Below are positions 26,009 through 34,458 of a stretch of 51,423 bases of DNA, piece after piece (the stretch's first letter is position 1; each line of letters starts with the position of its first letter). The stretch spans positions 1 to 51,423 of the forward strand of contig JAFGBK010000004.1 in NCBI GenBank assembly GCA_016933175.1, given 5' to 3'. Under the pieces are notes generated by a model. It did not search any database. It had not been told where the DNA came from and saw nothing but the letters and a program-made list of their open reading frames with translations. This DNA comes from Candidatus Krumholzibacteriota bacterium. GTDB taxonomy: Bacteria > Krumholzibacteriota > Krumholzibacteriia > JACNKJ01. The position numbers and the translations under genes were made by a program.

Positions 26009-27283
26009 GTGAAGGCCAAGGGATCCGAGAATGCCGTTTCCAGAACCGGCTTCGTCGACAGCGACAGCGAGGCGGTGCGCCTGCGCAAGATCCTGTCCCC
26101 CGCGGCCAGGGCCCTGCTGGACCTCAAGGAGCGGGCCCTGGAATCCACGGCCGAGGGGATCGTCATCGCCGACGCCTCGCGGCCGAACAATCCCATCATC
26201 TACGCCAACCGGGGCTTCGAGCGCCTGACGGGCTTCCCGGTCGAGTTCGCTCTGGGGAAGAACTGCCGCTTCCTGCAGGGGCCGGCCACGGATCGGACGA
26301 CCGCTCAAGCGATCAAGCAGGCCCTGGTGGAGCAGCGGCCCTGCCGCGTCGAGATCCTCAACTACCGCAAGGATCGCACGCCCTTCTGGAACGGGCTCTC
26401 GATCACGCCGGTCCGGGACGCGGCGGGGCGCGTGACCCACTACATCGGCATCCAGAGCGACGTCACCAAGCGCCGCCAGGCGGAGGACGCCCTGCAGGAA
26501 GCCAACCATCGCCTGGAGATGGCCAACCGGACCATGAAACGGGACCTCGCGGCCGCGGCGCGCATCCAGCAGGCGTTGCTTCCCAGCAGCGCGCCGCAGA
26601 TCCCGGGCCTGCGCTGCGCCTGGACCCTGAAGCCCTGCGAGGAGCTGGCCGGCGACGCCCTCAACATCATCCGCCTGGACGAGGAGCGCGTGGCGGTCTA
26701 CGTCCTCGACGTCAGCGGCCACGGCGTGCCGGCGGCCCTGCTGTCGGTGACCCTGAACCGCTGGCTCACTCCCACCTCCGGGCCCTCGCCCCTGCGCACC
26801 GTGGACGGCGACGCCGTCGCGCCCGCCCGCATCGCCGAGCGCCTCAACCGCCAGTTCCCCCTGGATCCCCGAACGGCCCAGTACTTCACCATCCTCTACG
26901 GCATCCTGGACGTCCGCGCGCGCACCTTCCGCTACGTGGCCGCCGGACACCCCGCGCCCCTGCTGCTGCGGCGCGGGCAGGCGCCCCGTGCCCTGACGGC
27001 GGCCAACTTCCCGGTGGGGGTGGTGCCCGAGCCGCGCTTCGACGAGGACCGCGTGGCCCTGGAGCCCGGCGATCGCCTCTACCTCTACACGGACGGCCTG
27101 CCCGAGGCGGAGAATTCCGGGGAGGCGCCCTTCGGCACGGAGCGCATGCTCGAGATCCTGGGAGCCTGCCGCGAGCAGAGGCTGGAGGCGAGCGTGGAAC
27201 GACTGGTGGGGGCTGCGGAGATATGGCGGGAGGGCGCCCGCCAGGATGACGACATCAGCCTCCTGGCCCTGGAACTCGCCTGA
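26009..27283 (+). CDS. LOV-domain blue-light receptor fused to PP2C/SpoIIE-type phosphatase
   Basis: A GTG at 26009 follows GGAAGG; 424 residues. Residues about 40-155 are a LOV-type PAS domain with the flavin motif GKNCRFLQG, in which Cys86 is the residue that bonds FMN on blue-light excitation. EILNYRKDRTPFWNGL further fits LOV. A helical linker (about 155-190) leads to a PP2C/SpoIIE phosphatase with LAGDALNI, VLDVSGHGV (D234), YTDG and a DDDIS end. The usual second acid of GGDxxD is Asn219 here, as I recall for other LOV-SpoIIE proteins. The family dephosphorylates anti-anti-sigma (STAS) proteins. No STAS partner is adjacent; the only one in the window is at 41543-41863, coupled to another phosphatase. 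It is transcribed alone. Confidence 0.9.
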   Translation: MKAKGSENAVSRTGFVDSDSEAVRLRKILSPAARALLDLKERALESTAEGIVIADASRPNNPIIYANRGFERLTGFPVEFALGKNCRFLQGPATDRTTAQAIKQALVEQRPCRVEILNYRKDRTPFWNGLSITPVRDAAGRVTHYIGIQSDVTKRRQAEDALQEANHRLEMANRTMKRDLAAAARIQQALLPSSAPQIPGLRCAWTLKPCEELAGDALNIIRLDEERVAVYVLDVSGHGVPAALLSVTLNRWLTPTSGPSPLRTVDGDAVAPARIAERLNRQFPLDPRTAQYFTILYGILDVRARTFRYVAAGHPAPLLLRRGQAPRALTAANFPVGVVPEPRFDEDRVALEPGDRLYLYTDGLPEAENSGEAPFGTERMLEILGACREQRLEASVERLVGAAEIWREGARQDDDISLLALELA

Positions 27284-27370
27284 GGCAGACAGATCACGGA
27301 CTCCCCGTATGCCCTGCCGACCCCGCCACCGTGACGCTTCTGAGATTCGTGGCCGGTTGAGGCGCGGACC

Positions 27371-27399
27371 TTGCCTCTTGAACGGCCATGCCATATTGT
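27371..27399 (+). promoter_or_regulatory. Probable promoter of the tetR-efflux operon
   Basis: TTGCCT (27371-27376), 17 bases, then TATTGT (27394-27399). The first operator-like palindrome starts inside the -10, which suits repression. Confidence 0.4.
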
Positions 27400-27413
27400 G
27401 AGTAACCATTCAC
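27398..27413. promoter_or_regulatory. Operator-like palindrome 1 (TetR candidate site)
   Basis: GTGAGTAACCATTCAC is of the form GTGAG-N6-TTCAC, with arms complementary at four of five bases. It overlaps the likely -10 of the tetR promoter. A second copy follows 19 bases downstream. Confidence 0.5.
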
Positions 27414-27416
27414 GAT

Positions 27417-27432
27417 GTGAGCCGTTGTTCAC
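27417..27432. promoter_or_regulatory. Operator-like palindrome 2 (TetR candidate site)
   Basis: GTGAGCCGTTGTTCAC has the same GTGAG-N6-TTCAC form as the site at 27398, while the inner six bases differ. Conservation of the arms only, at a 19-base offset, suggests binding by two dimers on nearly the same DNA face. Confidence 0.5.
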
Positions 27433-27480
27433 CCTCATGCCTCGCCCATCACGCTGCTGACGGCGATCCGGGAGGATCCC

Positions 27481-28167
27481 ATGGACGACGCGACGCGGAA
27501 GCATCATTCGGCCGCGGCCGGGGGCCCACCGGAGACCCCCGCCGGCCGTAAGGAGCGCGAGCTGGCCCGGCACCGCCGGGAGGTCATCGCTGCCGCCGAG
27601 AAGCTCCTGAGTGATCGGCCTTACCATGCCATCAGCATCCAGGACATCGCCCAGGCGGCGGAGTTCAGCGTCGGCTACCTCTACAAGCTCTTCCCGTCCA
27701 AGGAGGACATCTACAAGGCCGTCATCCTCCACGGCACGGACTCGATCATGGCCGTCCTGGACGAGACCGTTCGGGCCTGCGAGGCCGAGCACGCCGGTTT
27801 CGAAACCTGCCTGACCCGCGTGGTCCACACCATGCTCGCCTGGATGATGGAGAACCGCGCCTACATCCAGGGCTCGCTGCGCGACCTTGAAGCCCTGTCC
27901 TTCAGCATGGGCATGCACCAGCTGGCCCGCCGTCGCTACGGGGCGGCCTTCCGGCGCCTGGACGCCATCTTCCAGTCCGCCCTGCGCGAAGGCCGCATCG
28001 AGTGCGAGAGCGTGGAGATGGTGGGCAGCCTCCTGGGCGCCCTCGTCTGGGGCCTCGTGCGCAAGGACGTCGTCGATGGCGAGACGGAGAAGGACTGGAC
28101 GCGCTACGCGCCCATGATCGTGAGGCTCATCGCCCGCGGCCTCGCGCCCGAAGGAGGAACCCGCTAG
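27481..28167 (+). CDS. TetR-family transcriptional regulator
   Basis: This 228-residue protein has an N-terminal TetR helix-turn-helix at about 36-82, with ISIQDIAQAAEFSVGYLYKLFPSKEDIY being the recognition region. The C-terminal part is helical, as expected for a ligand-binding domain. It is the first gene of a tetR-tolC-MFP-RND operon, with the tolC-like ATG immediately after its stop codon. By analogy with AcrR-type regulators it probably represses its own operon through the two palindromes upstream. The inducing ligand is unknown. Confidence 0.88.
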   Translation: MDDATRKHHSAAAGGPPETPAGRKERELARHRREVIAAAEKLLSDRPYHAISIQDIAQAAEFSVGYLYKLFPSKEDIYKAVILHGTDSIMAVLDETVRACEAEHAGFETCLTRVVHTMLAWMMENRAYIQGSLRDLEALSFSMGMHQLARRRYGAAFRRLDAIFQSALREGRIECESVEMVGSLLGALVWGLVRKDVVDGETEKDWTRYAPMIVRLIARGLAPEGGTR

Positions 28168-29577
28168 ATGAACATGCACGTGAAGCGACACCGCCGGGTC
28201 CGCGCCGGCGCCCGGTCCCGCGGCCTCGCGGCGCTGGCGGCCGCCCTGGCCCTGGCCCTGCCGGCCCCGGCCGCGGCCGAGGGCGCGCCCCGGCGGCTCG
28301 GCGTGGATGACGCCGTCGCCCTCGCCCAGCTCCGCAACGAGCAGCTGCTCATCGCCCGCGAGGACGCCGCCCGCGCCCGCGGCGCCGTCCGCGAGGCCTG
28401 GGCCGGCGCCCTGCCCCAGGTGACCCTGCAGGGCACCTACCAGGGCAACTTCACCAAGCCGGCCTTCTTCGCGCCCGAGGAGTTCGGCGGCGGCAAGGTG
28501 GAGATGGGCTCCGACATCGAGGTCCAGGGCGCCCTGCGACTGGACCAGGTGCTCTACGCCTTCGGCCGCGTGGGCAAGGCCATCGAGTTCGCCGAGATCT
28601 ACGAGGACGTGGCCGACGAGGGCGTGGCCCTGGCCCGCGGCGAGGTGTCCTATGCCGCACGCGAAGCCTACTACCGGGTGCTGCTCATGGAGCGCGTGGT
28701 GCGCATCCGCCGGCTGTCCCTGGATCAGGCCCGCTCCCACATGGAGCGCGCCGAGGCGCTGCACGCGCAGGGCCTGCTCTCGGACTTCGATCTGCTGCGC
28801 ACCCGCGTCGAGCTGAAGAACCGCGAGCCCCTGGTCATCGCCGCCGAGAACGACGCCGCCCTCTCCCGGCAGGATCTCCAGCGCGTCCTGGGCATCGACG
28901 GCGAGTTGGCGCCCGTCCTCACCGACAGCCTCGCCTTCCGGCCCTTCGCCATGACCGAGGCGGAGGCGCTGGACGAGGCCTACGCGCAGCGCCCGGAGCT
29001 GCGCGGCCTCGCGCTCGGCGTCGCCGGCCGGCAGAAGGTGCTCGCCATCGAGAAGGCCGGGCGCCTGCCCGTCCTGGGGCTCTTCGGCCAGGTGGCCTTC
29101 CAGGGCGCGGCCGGCAAGGAAAAGCCCCTCGATCCCTTCACGGCCGAGCACCGCGCCGTCTCCACCTCGGCCGGCATCACCCTGAGCCTGCCCCTGTTCG
29201 ACGGCTTCCGGACCCGCGGCAAGGTGCAGCAGGCCGGCGCCCAGCTGCGTCGCGCCGAATTCGAGCTCGACCAGGCGCGCCAGGGCGTGCGCCTGGAGGT
29301 GACCAAGGCTTTACAAGATTTGGCCAGCCTCCGGCGGGAGCAGGAGGCCCAGCGCGCCACGGTGGACTTGGCCGCCGAGGCCTACCGCATAGCAGAAACC
29401 CGCTACGCGAACGGCCTGTCCACGCACCTGGAGCTCAACGACGCCGAGACCGAGCTGGACTTCGCAAGAACCCAGCACGCCGAGACCCTCTACCGGTACA
29501 ACGTGGCCCTGGCCGCGCTGGAACGCGCTCTCGGGCGCGACGCCCGCGCCGCGGCGGACCCCAGCGCTGAGGAGTAG
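28168..29577 (+). CDS. TolC-family outer-membrane efflux protein
   Basis: The ATG at 28168 directly follows the tetR stop; 469 residues. A long basic N-terminus precedes the hydrophobic signal segment (cleavage near AAA-EG). The mature part has the two-repeat outer-membrane efflux protein pattern: alternating long helices and strands, with WAGALPQVTLQGTYQGNF in the first half and LPLFDGFRTRGKVQQAGAQL in the second. ALHAQGLLSDFDLLRTRVEL and RYANGLSTHLELNDAETELD are the matching helical segments. It would form the trimeric exit duct for the RND pump encoded downstream. Confidence 0.88.
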   Translation: MNMHVKRHRRVRAGARSRGLAALAAALALALPAPAAAEGAPRRLGVDDAVALAQLRNEQLLIAREDAARARGAVREAWAGALPQVTLQGTYQGNFTKPAFFAPEEFGGGKVEMGSDIEVQGALRLDQVLYAFGRVGKAIEFAEIYEDVADEGVALARGEVSYAAREAYYRVLLMERVVRIRRLSLDQARSHMERAEALHAQGLLSDFDLLRTRVELKNREPLVIAAENDAALSRQDLQRVLGIDGELAPVLTDSLAFRPFAMTEAEALDEAYAQRPELRGLALGVAGRQKVLAIEKAGRLPVLGLFGQVAFQGAAGKEKPLDPFTAEHRAVSTSAGITLSLPLFDGFRTRGKVQQAGAQLRRAEFELDQARQGVRLEVTKALQDLASLRREQEAQRATVDLAAEAYRIAETRYANGLSTHLELNDAETELDFARTQHAETLYRYNVALAALERALGRDARAAADPSAEE

Positions 29578-29583
29578 CACCCC

Positions 29584-30690
29584 ATGAAGCGAGGAATGAA
29601 GATCGGCCTGTGGACCCTCGTCCTGATCGTCGTCGTCGCGGCCTTCGCCGTCACGGCCGTCCGGCGCCTGAAGCACGAGGCTGTCGCCAGCATCGAATCC
29701 ATCCAGGCGGTCGCGGGCGTGCCCGTGGACGTTGTCAGAGCCGGGATCGCGCCCATCGAGGACTGGCGCACGTTCGTCGGAGTCGCCGAGGGATGGGCGC
29801 AGGCCACGTTGACGGCCGACCTACCGACCCGCGTGACGGAGGTCTCCGCGCGCGTCGGCGACAGCGTGCCACGCGGCGCGGTGCTCGTCGCCTTCGATCC
29901 CTTCGATCCCAGCCGCCTGGCGATGAACCTGGAGGCCAACCGGGCCGCCTACGCCGCGGCCTGGACGGACAGCCAGCGCATCGAGGCCCTCTTCGCGCAA
30001 GGCGCCGTCTCGCGGCAGATGCTCGATCACACGCGCGCCGGCTGCGACGCGGCCCGCGCCCAGTTCCTGACTGCCGAGCGCGCCGTCCGCAAGGACACGC
30101 CCGTGGCGGGCATGGTGACGGCCGTGCTGGTGCAGCCGGGGGACCTGGTGGAGGCCGGCCAGGCCCTGGTGACGGTGGCCGCCATCGACAGCCTCCGCGT
30201 GCCCCTGGAACTCAGCGGCGACGAGCGGGCCCTGGTGCGCCTGGGCCAGCCCGCGCGGCTGCGCCTGCCCGACGGCAGGCTGCTGGCCGGCCGCGTCGCC
30301 CGCGCGGCCTTCAGCGCCGACGCCGAGTCGCGCCTGTTCGCCGTGGACCTGATCCTCGCCAACCCGGGCCTGGCGCTCAGGCCGGGCACCCTGGTGACAC
30401 CGGAGGTCCTCGTGCTCGAAGGGCACGACCTGCCCCTGGTGCCCGAAACGGCGCTGACGCGCGAGGACGGGCGCGTCTTCCTCTACGTTCTCGACGACGC
30501 GGGCGACGACCTGCGCGCCCGGCGCCGCGAGGTCACCCTCGGCATCGCGGCCAGCGACTGGGTCGCCGTCGCCGCGGGACTGGCGCCGGGCGAGCGCGTG
30601 GTGGTGGCGGGGCAGAACCGCCTCAACGGCGGCGCGCGGGTGAAGATACACGCCGATCTCACCGACACGGCCCGGCCGGGCCAGCGCTAG
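29584..30690 (+). CDS. RND efflux periplasmic adaptor (membrane fusion protein)
   Basis: 368 residues, starting six bases after the tolC-like gene. It has one N-terminal membrane segment (WTLVLIVVVAAFAVTAV) and no lipobox Cys, so it is probably anchored by that segment. The order is a lipoyl/barrel-sandwich half (VTEVSARVGDSVPRGAVLVA), a short helical hairpin, the second lipoyl half (TPVAGMVTAVLVQPGDLVEA), a beta-barrel and a membrane-proximal domain (ALTREDGRVFLYVL). It links the RND transporter to the TolC-like duct. Confidence 0.88.
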   Translation: MKRGMKIGLWTLVLIVVVAAFAVTAVRRLKHEAVASIESIQAVAGVPVDVVRAGIAPIEDWRTFVGVAEGWAQATLTADLPTRVTEVSARVGDSVPRGAVLVAFDPFDPSRLAMNLEANRAAYAAAWTDSQRIEALFAQGAVSRQMLDHTRAGCDAARAQFLTAERAVRKDTPVAGMVTAVLVQPGDLVEAGQALVTVAAIDSLRVPLELSGDERALVRLGQPARLRLPDGRLLAGRVARAAFSADAESRLFAVDLILANPGLALRPGTLVTPEVLVLEGHDLPLVPETALTREDGRVFLYVLDDAGDDLRARRREVTLGIAASDWVAVAAGLAPGERVVVAGQNRLNGGARVKIHADLTDTARPGQR

Positions 30691-30708
30691 GCGAAGGAGG
30701 CGACGCCC

Positions 30709-33700
30709 ATGCTACTGTCCAACTTCTCCGTTCGCCGCCCTGTGTTCACGACGATGCTCGTCGTCGCCTTCGCTGTGCTGGGCATCTTCTCCTATCTGCG
30801 CATGTCCATCGAGCTGACGCCGGACATCGAGTTCCCCTACGTGGTGGTCACCACCATCTACCCCGGGGCGGGTCCCGAGGAGATCGAGACCCAGGTGACC
30901 GGGAAGATCGAGGACGCCGTCGCGACCATCGCGGACCTCAAGGAGCTCCAGTCCTACTCCATGGAGTCCGTCTCCTACGTCATCATGGAGTTCGCGCTGG
31001 AGGCCGACGTCGACGACGTGGCCAACGACGTGCGCGGCAAGGTGGACGCGATCCTCGCCGACCTTCCCGACGGCGCCGAGAAGCCGTCGGTGCAGAAGTT
31101 CGACATCGGGTCCTTTCCCATCATCTCGGTGGCCGTTTCCAGCACGCGCGGCCGCGGCATCAACGAGATCTACGCCGTGGCCGACCAGATGCTGCGCGAC
31201 CGCCTGGCCCAGGTCACGGGCGTGGCCAACGTGGACATCATCGGCGGCCAGGAGCGCGAGATCCAGGTGGCCGTGGATCCGAACAAGCTCGAGCTCTACG
31301 GCGTCAGCCTGGCCGCCGTCTCGGCCGTCCTGGGCGCCGAGAGCGCCAACGTGCCCGGCGGCCGCGTCGTCCAGCGCGACCGCGAGTTCACCGTCCGCAC
31401 CCTGGGCGAGTTCGCGGACCTGGCCGAGATCGGCGCTGTCCGCGTGCCCGCCAACGATGGCGTCGTCTTCCTGCGCGACCTGGCGGCGATCCGCGACACC
31501 TACGAGGAGGCCCGCTCCCGTTCCCGCTACAACGGACGGCCGGCCGTGCAGGTGGACGTCGTCAAGCGCTCGGACGCCAACACCGTCGAGACGGCGGTCG
31601 GCATCCGCCGCGCCGTGGAGCAGCTCGCCGCCGAGCTGCCGGAGGATTTCGTCCTCGAGTACGCGTTCGATGACTCGGAGTTCATCGAGGCCTCCATCAA
31701 GGACGTCCTGCAGAACATCTTCATCGGCATCCTGGTGACGGCGGCCCTGCTCTTCCTCTTCCTCAACAACCTGCGCGGAACCCTCATCGCCGCCGTGGTG
31801 ATGCCGGCGGCCGTCGTCTCGGCCTTCCTGCTCATGATGGGCGCGGGCTTCACGCTGAACATGATGAGCCTGCTCGCCCTGGGCGTCTCGGTGGGCGTGC
31901 TGGTGACCAACGCCATCGTCGTGCTCGAGAACATCCTCCGGCACCTGCAGATGGGCAAGGCGCCCGAAGAGGCGGCGCGCGCGGGCACGGACGAGGTGGT
32001 CCTGGCCGTCACCGCCTCGGTGATGACCAACGTCGTCGTCTTCGTGCCCATCGCCTTCATGGAAGGCATCATCGGCCGCTTCTTCCTGCAGTTCGGCCTG
32101 ACGGTGGTCTTCGCCACGCTCTTCTCGCTGGTGATGAGCTTCACGCTGACCCCCATGCTCTCCGCCGTGTTCCTCAAGCGCATCCAGGCCCGGCGCGACG
32201 CGAAAGGGGCGGTCGACGCAGCGCCGGACACGGCGCTGGAGCAGGGTCACTGGATGGACCGCCAGATGCGCAAGCTGGCCGGGGCCTATCGCGGCCTGCT
32301 GGCCTGGAGCCTGGCCCGCATGCGCCACCGCGTCCTGCTGGGCGCCGTGACCGTGGGCCTGCTCGCCTTCTCCTTCTGGATTCTGGGCGTCGCCGGCGGC
32401 GAGTTCATGCCCCGCTCGGACAACGACTACGTCCAGGTGGACCTGTCCCTGCCCGTGGGCAGCTCCCTGGCCGCCGTCGAGGCCGTCGCGGCGGAGGTGG
32501 AGAGCATCCTCGACGCGGTGCCCGAGAAGATCTCGGTGCTTTCGACCATCGGCGGCGCCGAGCGCGGCATCAACGAGGCCATGATCCGCGCTCGCATGGT
32601 GCCCAAGGGCGAGCGCGCGCGGAGCACCCAGCGGATCGCCATGGATCTCCGACCGCAGCTGGCCGGCCTGCCGGGCGCCGAGGTCACGGTCAGCCCCGTG
32701 GAGATGTTCGGCGGGGGCGGCCAGGCCGACTTCGAGCTGGCCGTCATGGGCGAGGAAACGGGGGTCCTGCGCGGGATCAGCGAACGCCTGGTGGCCTTCC
32801 TCCGGGAGCAGGATGGCTTCGTGGACGTCCAGGACAGCTGGGAGCCGGGTGGCACCGAGCTCGTCTTCGTGCCCGACCGGGAGGAGATCGCCCGCCGCGG
32901 CCTGGCCACGGGCCAGGTGGCCATGTACCTGCGCAACGCCTACGAGGGCGACGACACGAGCGTCTTCCGCGAGGCGGGCGAGGAGTACGCCATCCGCGTC
33001 CAGCTTGCTGACGCCCCGCGCAACGATCCGCGCACCCTGCGCCGCCTGCGCGTGCCCACCGAGGACGGCCCCGTGCCCCTCGACCAGCTCGGGCGCGTGG
33101 AGGCGCGGCGCGGCGAGGCGGAGATCCTCCATCTGGAGCGGCAGAAGCAGATCACGATCTCGGCCAACCTGGCCGGCATCACGGCCGCCGAGGCCATGGC
33201 CGTGCTCCAGCCCGAGCTGGACGCCATCGCCCTGCCCCCCGGCTACAAGTTCGACTACACGGGCATGGCGGAGGTACAGTCGGAATCCTTCGCCTCTCTC
33301 TTCCAGGCCATGATCCTGGCCGTCATCCTCACCTACGTGGTCCTGGCCATGATCCTGGAGTCCTTCGTCCATCCGCTCACGGTCATGATCACCCTGCCCC
33401 TGGGACTGATCGGTTCGGCCTGGGGCCTGTTCTTCGGCAACCAGACCGTGAACGTCATGAGCCTGATGGCCATGGTCATGCTCGTCGGCATCGTCGTGAA
33501 CAACGCCATCCTGCTGCTGGACTACGTGGCCCAGCTCCGGCGGCGGGGGCAGGGACTCGGCGAGGCCATCCTGGCAGGCTGCCCCGAGCGCCTGCGGGCG
33601 GTGGTGATGACCAACCTGGCCACGGCCATCGCCCTGGTGCCGCAGACCATCGGCCACGGCGCCGGCATCGAGATGCGCCTGCCCATCGCCTTCGTCACCA

Positions 33701-33810
33701 TCGGCGGCGTGCTGGTGAGTGCCGTCTTCACGCTGGTGCTCATCCCCTCGCTCTACTACACCGTAGAGCGGATGGTGCAGCGCCTGCGCCGCCGGCCCGT
33801 CGAGGCCTGA
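30709..33810 (+). CDS. RND-family efflux transporter (AcrB-like), non-canonical proton-relay residues
   Basis: 1033 residues, full length for an HAE-type RND pump, with two sets of membrane segments and two large periplasmic loops. MLLSNFSVRRPVFTTM opens the protein and YPGAGPEEIE follows. In the fourth membrane segment, where AcrB has Asp407-Asp408, this protein has Thr400-Asn401 (GVLVTNAIVVLEN). In the tenth segment Asn931-Asn932 (GIVVNNAILLLDY) replace Lys940-Asn941. The usual proton relay is therefore not present in its standard form. The gene is otherwise intact and in operon with tetR, tolC and the adaptor. Substrates are unknown. Confidence 0.88.
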   Translation: MLLSNFSVRRPVFTTMLVVAFAVLGIFSYLRMSIELTPDIEFPYVVVTTIYPGAGPEEIETQVTGKIEDAVATIADLKELQSYSMESVSYVIMEFALEADVDDVANDVRGKVDAILADLPDGAEKPSVQKFDIGSFPIISVAVSSTRGRGINEIYAVADQMLRDRLAQVTGVANVDIIGGQEREIQVAVDPNKLELYGVSLAAVSAVLGAESANVPGGRVVQRDREFTVRTLGEFADLAEIGAVRVPANDGVVFLRDLAAIRDTYEEARSRSRYNGRPAVQVDVVKRSDANTVETAVGIRRAVEQLAAELPEDFVLEYAFDDSEFIEASIKDVLQNIFIGILVTAALLFLFLNNLRGTLIAAVVMPAAVVSAFLLMMGAGFTLNMMSLLALGVSVGVLVTNAIVVLENILRHLQMGKAPEEAARAGTDEVVLAVTASVMTNVVVFVPIAFMEGIIGRFFLQFGLTVVFATLFSLVMSFTLTPMLSAVFLKRIQARRDAKGAVDAAPDTALEQGHWMDRQMRKLAGAYRGLLAWSLARMRHRVLLGAVTVGLLAFSFWILGVAGGEFMPRSDNDYVQVDLSLPVGSSLAAVEAVAAEVESILDAVPEKISVLSTIGGAERGINEAMIRARMVPKGERARSTQRIAMDLRPQLAGLPGAEVTVSPVEMFGGGGQADFELAVMGEETGVLRGISERLVAFLREQDGFVDVQDSWEPGGTELVFVPDREEIARRGLATGQVAMYLRNAYEGDDTSVFREAGEEYAIRVQLADAPRNDPRTLRRLRVPTEDGPVPLDQLGRVEARRGEAEILHLERQKQITISANLAGITAAEAMAVLQPELDAIALPPGYKFDYTGMAEVQSESFASLFQAMILAVILTYVVLAMILESFVHPLTVMITLPLGLIGSAWGLFFGNQTVNVMSLMAMVMLVGIVVNNAILLLDYVAQLRRRGQGLGEAILAGCPERLRAVVMTNLATAIALVPQTIGHGAGIEMRLPIAFVTIGGVLVSAVFTLVLIPSLYYTVERMVQRLRRRPVEA

Positions 33811-33845
33811 CGGCGCCCGAGACGCCGTCGACCATCGAGGCGGTC

Positions 33846-33885
33846 GGATGGAGTGTCGACCCGCCCCGAGGCGGCGCACCCATCC
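33846..33885 (+). terminator. Possible terminator hairpin after the efflux operon
   Basis: GGATGG (33846-33851) pairs with CCATCC (33880-33885) around an inner CCGCC-CCGA-GGCGG stem-loop (33861-33874). No T tract follows. Confidence 0.3.
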
Positions 33886-33905
33886 AGAGAGGATCGTCCC
33901 GGCAG

Positions 33906-34298
33906 ATGTCCCACCTTCGACTGCGGACCGCCGTCTTCCTGGGTGTCGTGGTGGCGCTTGGCCTCGCGATGAAGCTCTACGCCGGGCCGGGACGTTGGTG
34001 GCTCAACAACTGGGGCGCCAGCTTCGCCTACGAGTGCTTCTTCATGGGCGCGGTGCTCCTGATCGTCGGTTCGGTCTCGAGAATCGGCACGATCGCCGTC
34101 GGCGTGTGCCTCGGAACCTGCGCCCTGGAGTTCCTGCAGCTGTGGCAGCCGGACTGGCTCGTGGCGGTCCGCGCGACGTTCGTCGGTCGCAGCGTCCTCG
34201 GGCACTCGTTCGCCTGGGCGGACCTCCCCGCCTATCCGCTCGGCTGTCTTCTCGGCTGGTGCATGCTCAGGCGACCGGCGAAGGCGGAAGGGGACTGA
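33906..34298 (+). CDS. DUF2809-like small membrane protein
   Basis: This 130-residue protein has about four membrane segments. ALEFLQLWQPDWL in the middle and HSFAWADLPAYPLGCLLGWCML near the end match the DUF2809 pattern of a Glu-containing FxLQL helix followed by an FDxxDLxAYxxG segment. The function of the family is unknown. The GAGAGGA ribosome site is rather far (13 bases) from the ATG, so translation may be weak. It follows the efflux operon after a possible terminator, and no link to it is evident. Confidence 0.62.
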   Translation: MSHLRLRTAVFLGVVVALGLAMKLYAGPGRWWLNNWGASFAYECFFMGAVLLIVGSVSRIGTIAVGVCLGTCALEFLQLWQPDWLVAVRATFVGRSVLGHSFAWADLPAYPLGCLLGWCMLRRPAKAEGD

Positions 34299-34373
34299 CA
34301 CGCGGAGAGTCGCCGCCACGACGCCCGCTCAGCGTCATGGCGCCTTCTTTTCGTGGGAGGGACGGCGGCCCTC

Positions 34374-34382
34374 TGCTATAGT
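34374..34382 (+). promoter_or_regulatory. Extended -10 promoter for the GlmU-like gene
   Basis: TGCTATAGT: TGn plus TATAGT (five of six matches). It is 77 bases upstream of the ATG at 34459. No clear -35 is present. Confidence 0.4.
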
Positions 34383-34458
34383 CGCGAGGCCGCCACGGTC
34401 ACGAGGCCGCGGCGTGCCGGACGCGCTCCTCGCTGACATGCCCGCGCCGGAGGGGGCC

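Noticed and set aside
25891-26199. Minus-strand open frame of 102 codons beside the NTPase gene
   Set aside because: It overlaps the NTPase start and the LOV gene, and shows no domain or ribosome site.
30712-33879. Open frame of 1055 codons antisense to the RND gene
   Set aside because: Low-complexity His/Gly/Asp/Val composition, no recognisable domain and complete overlap with a well-conserved transporter.
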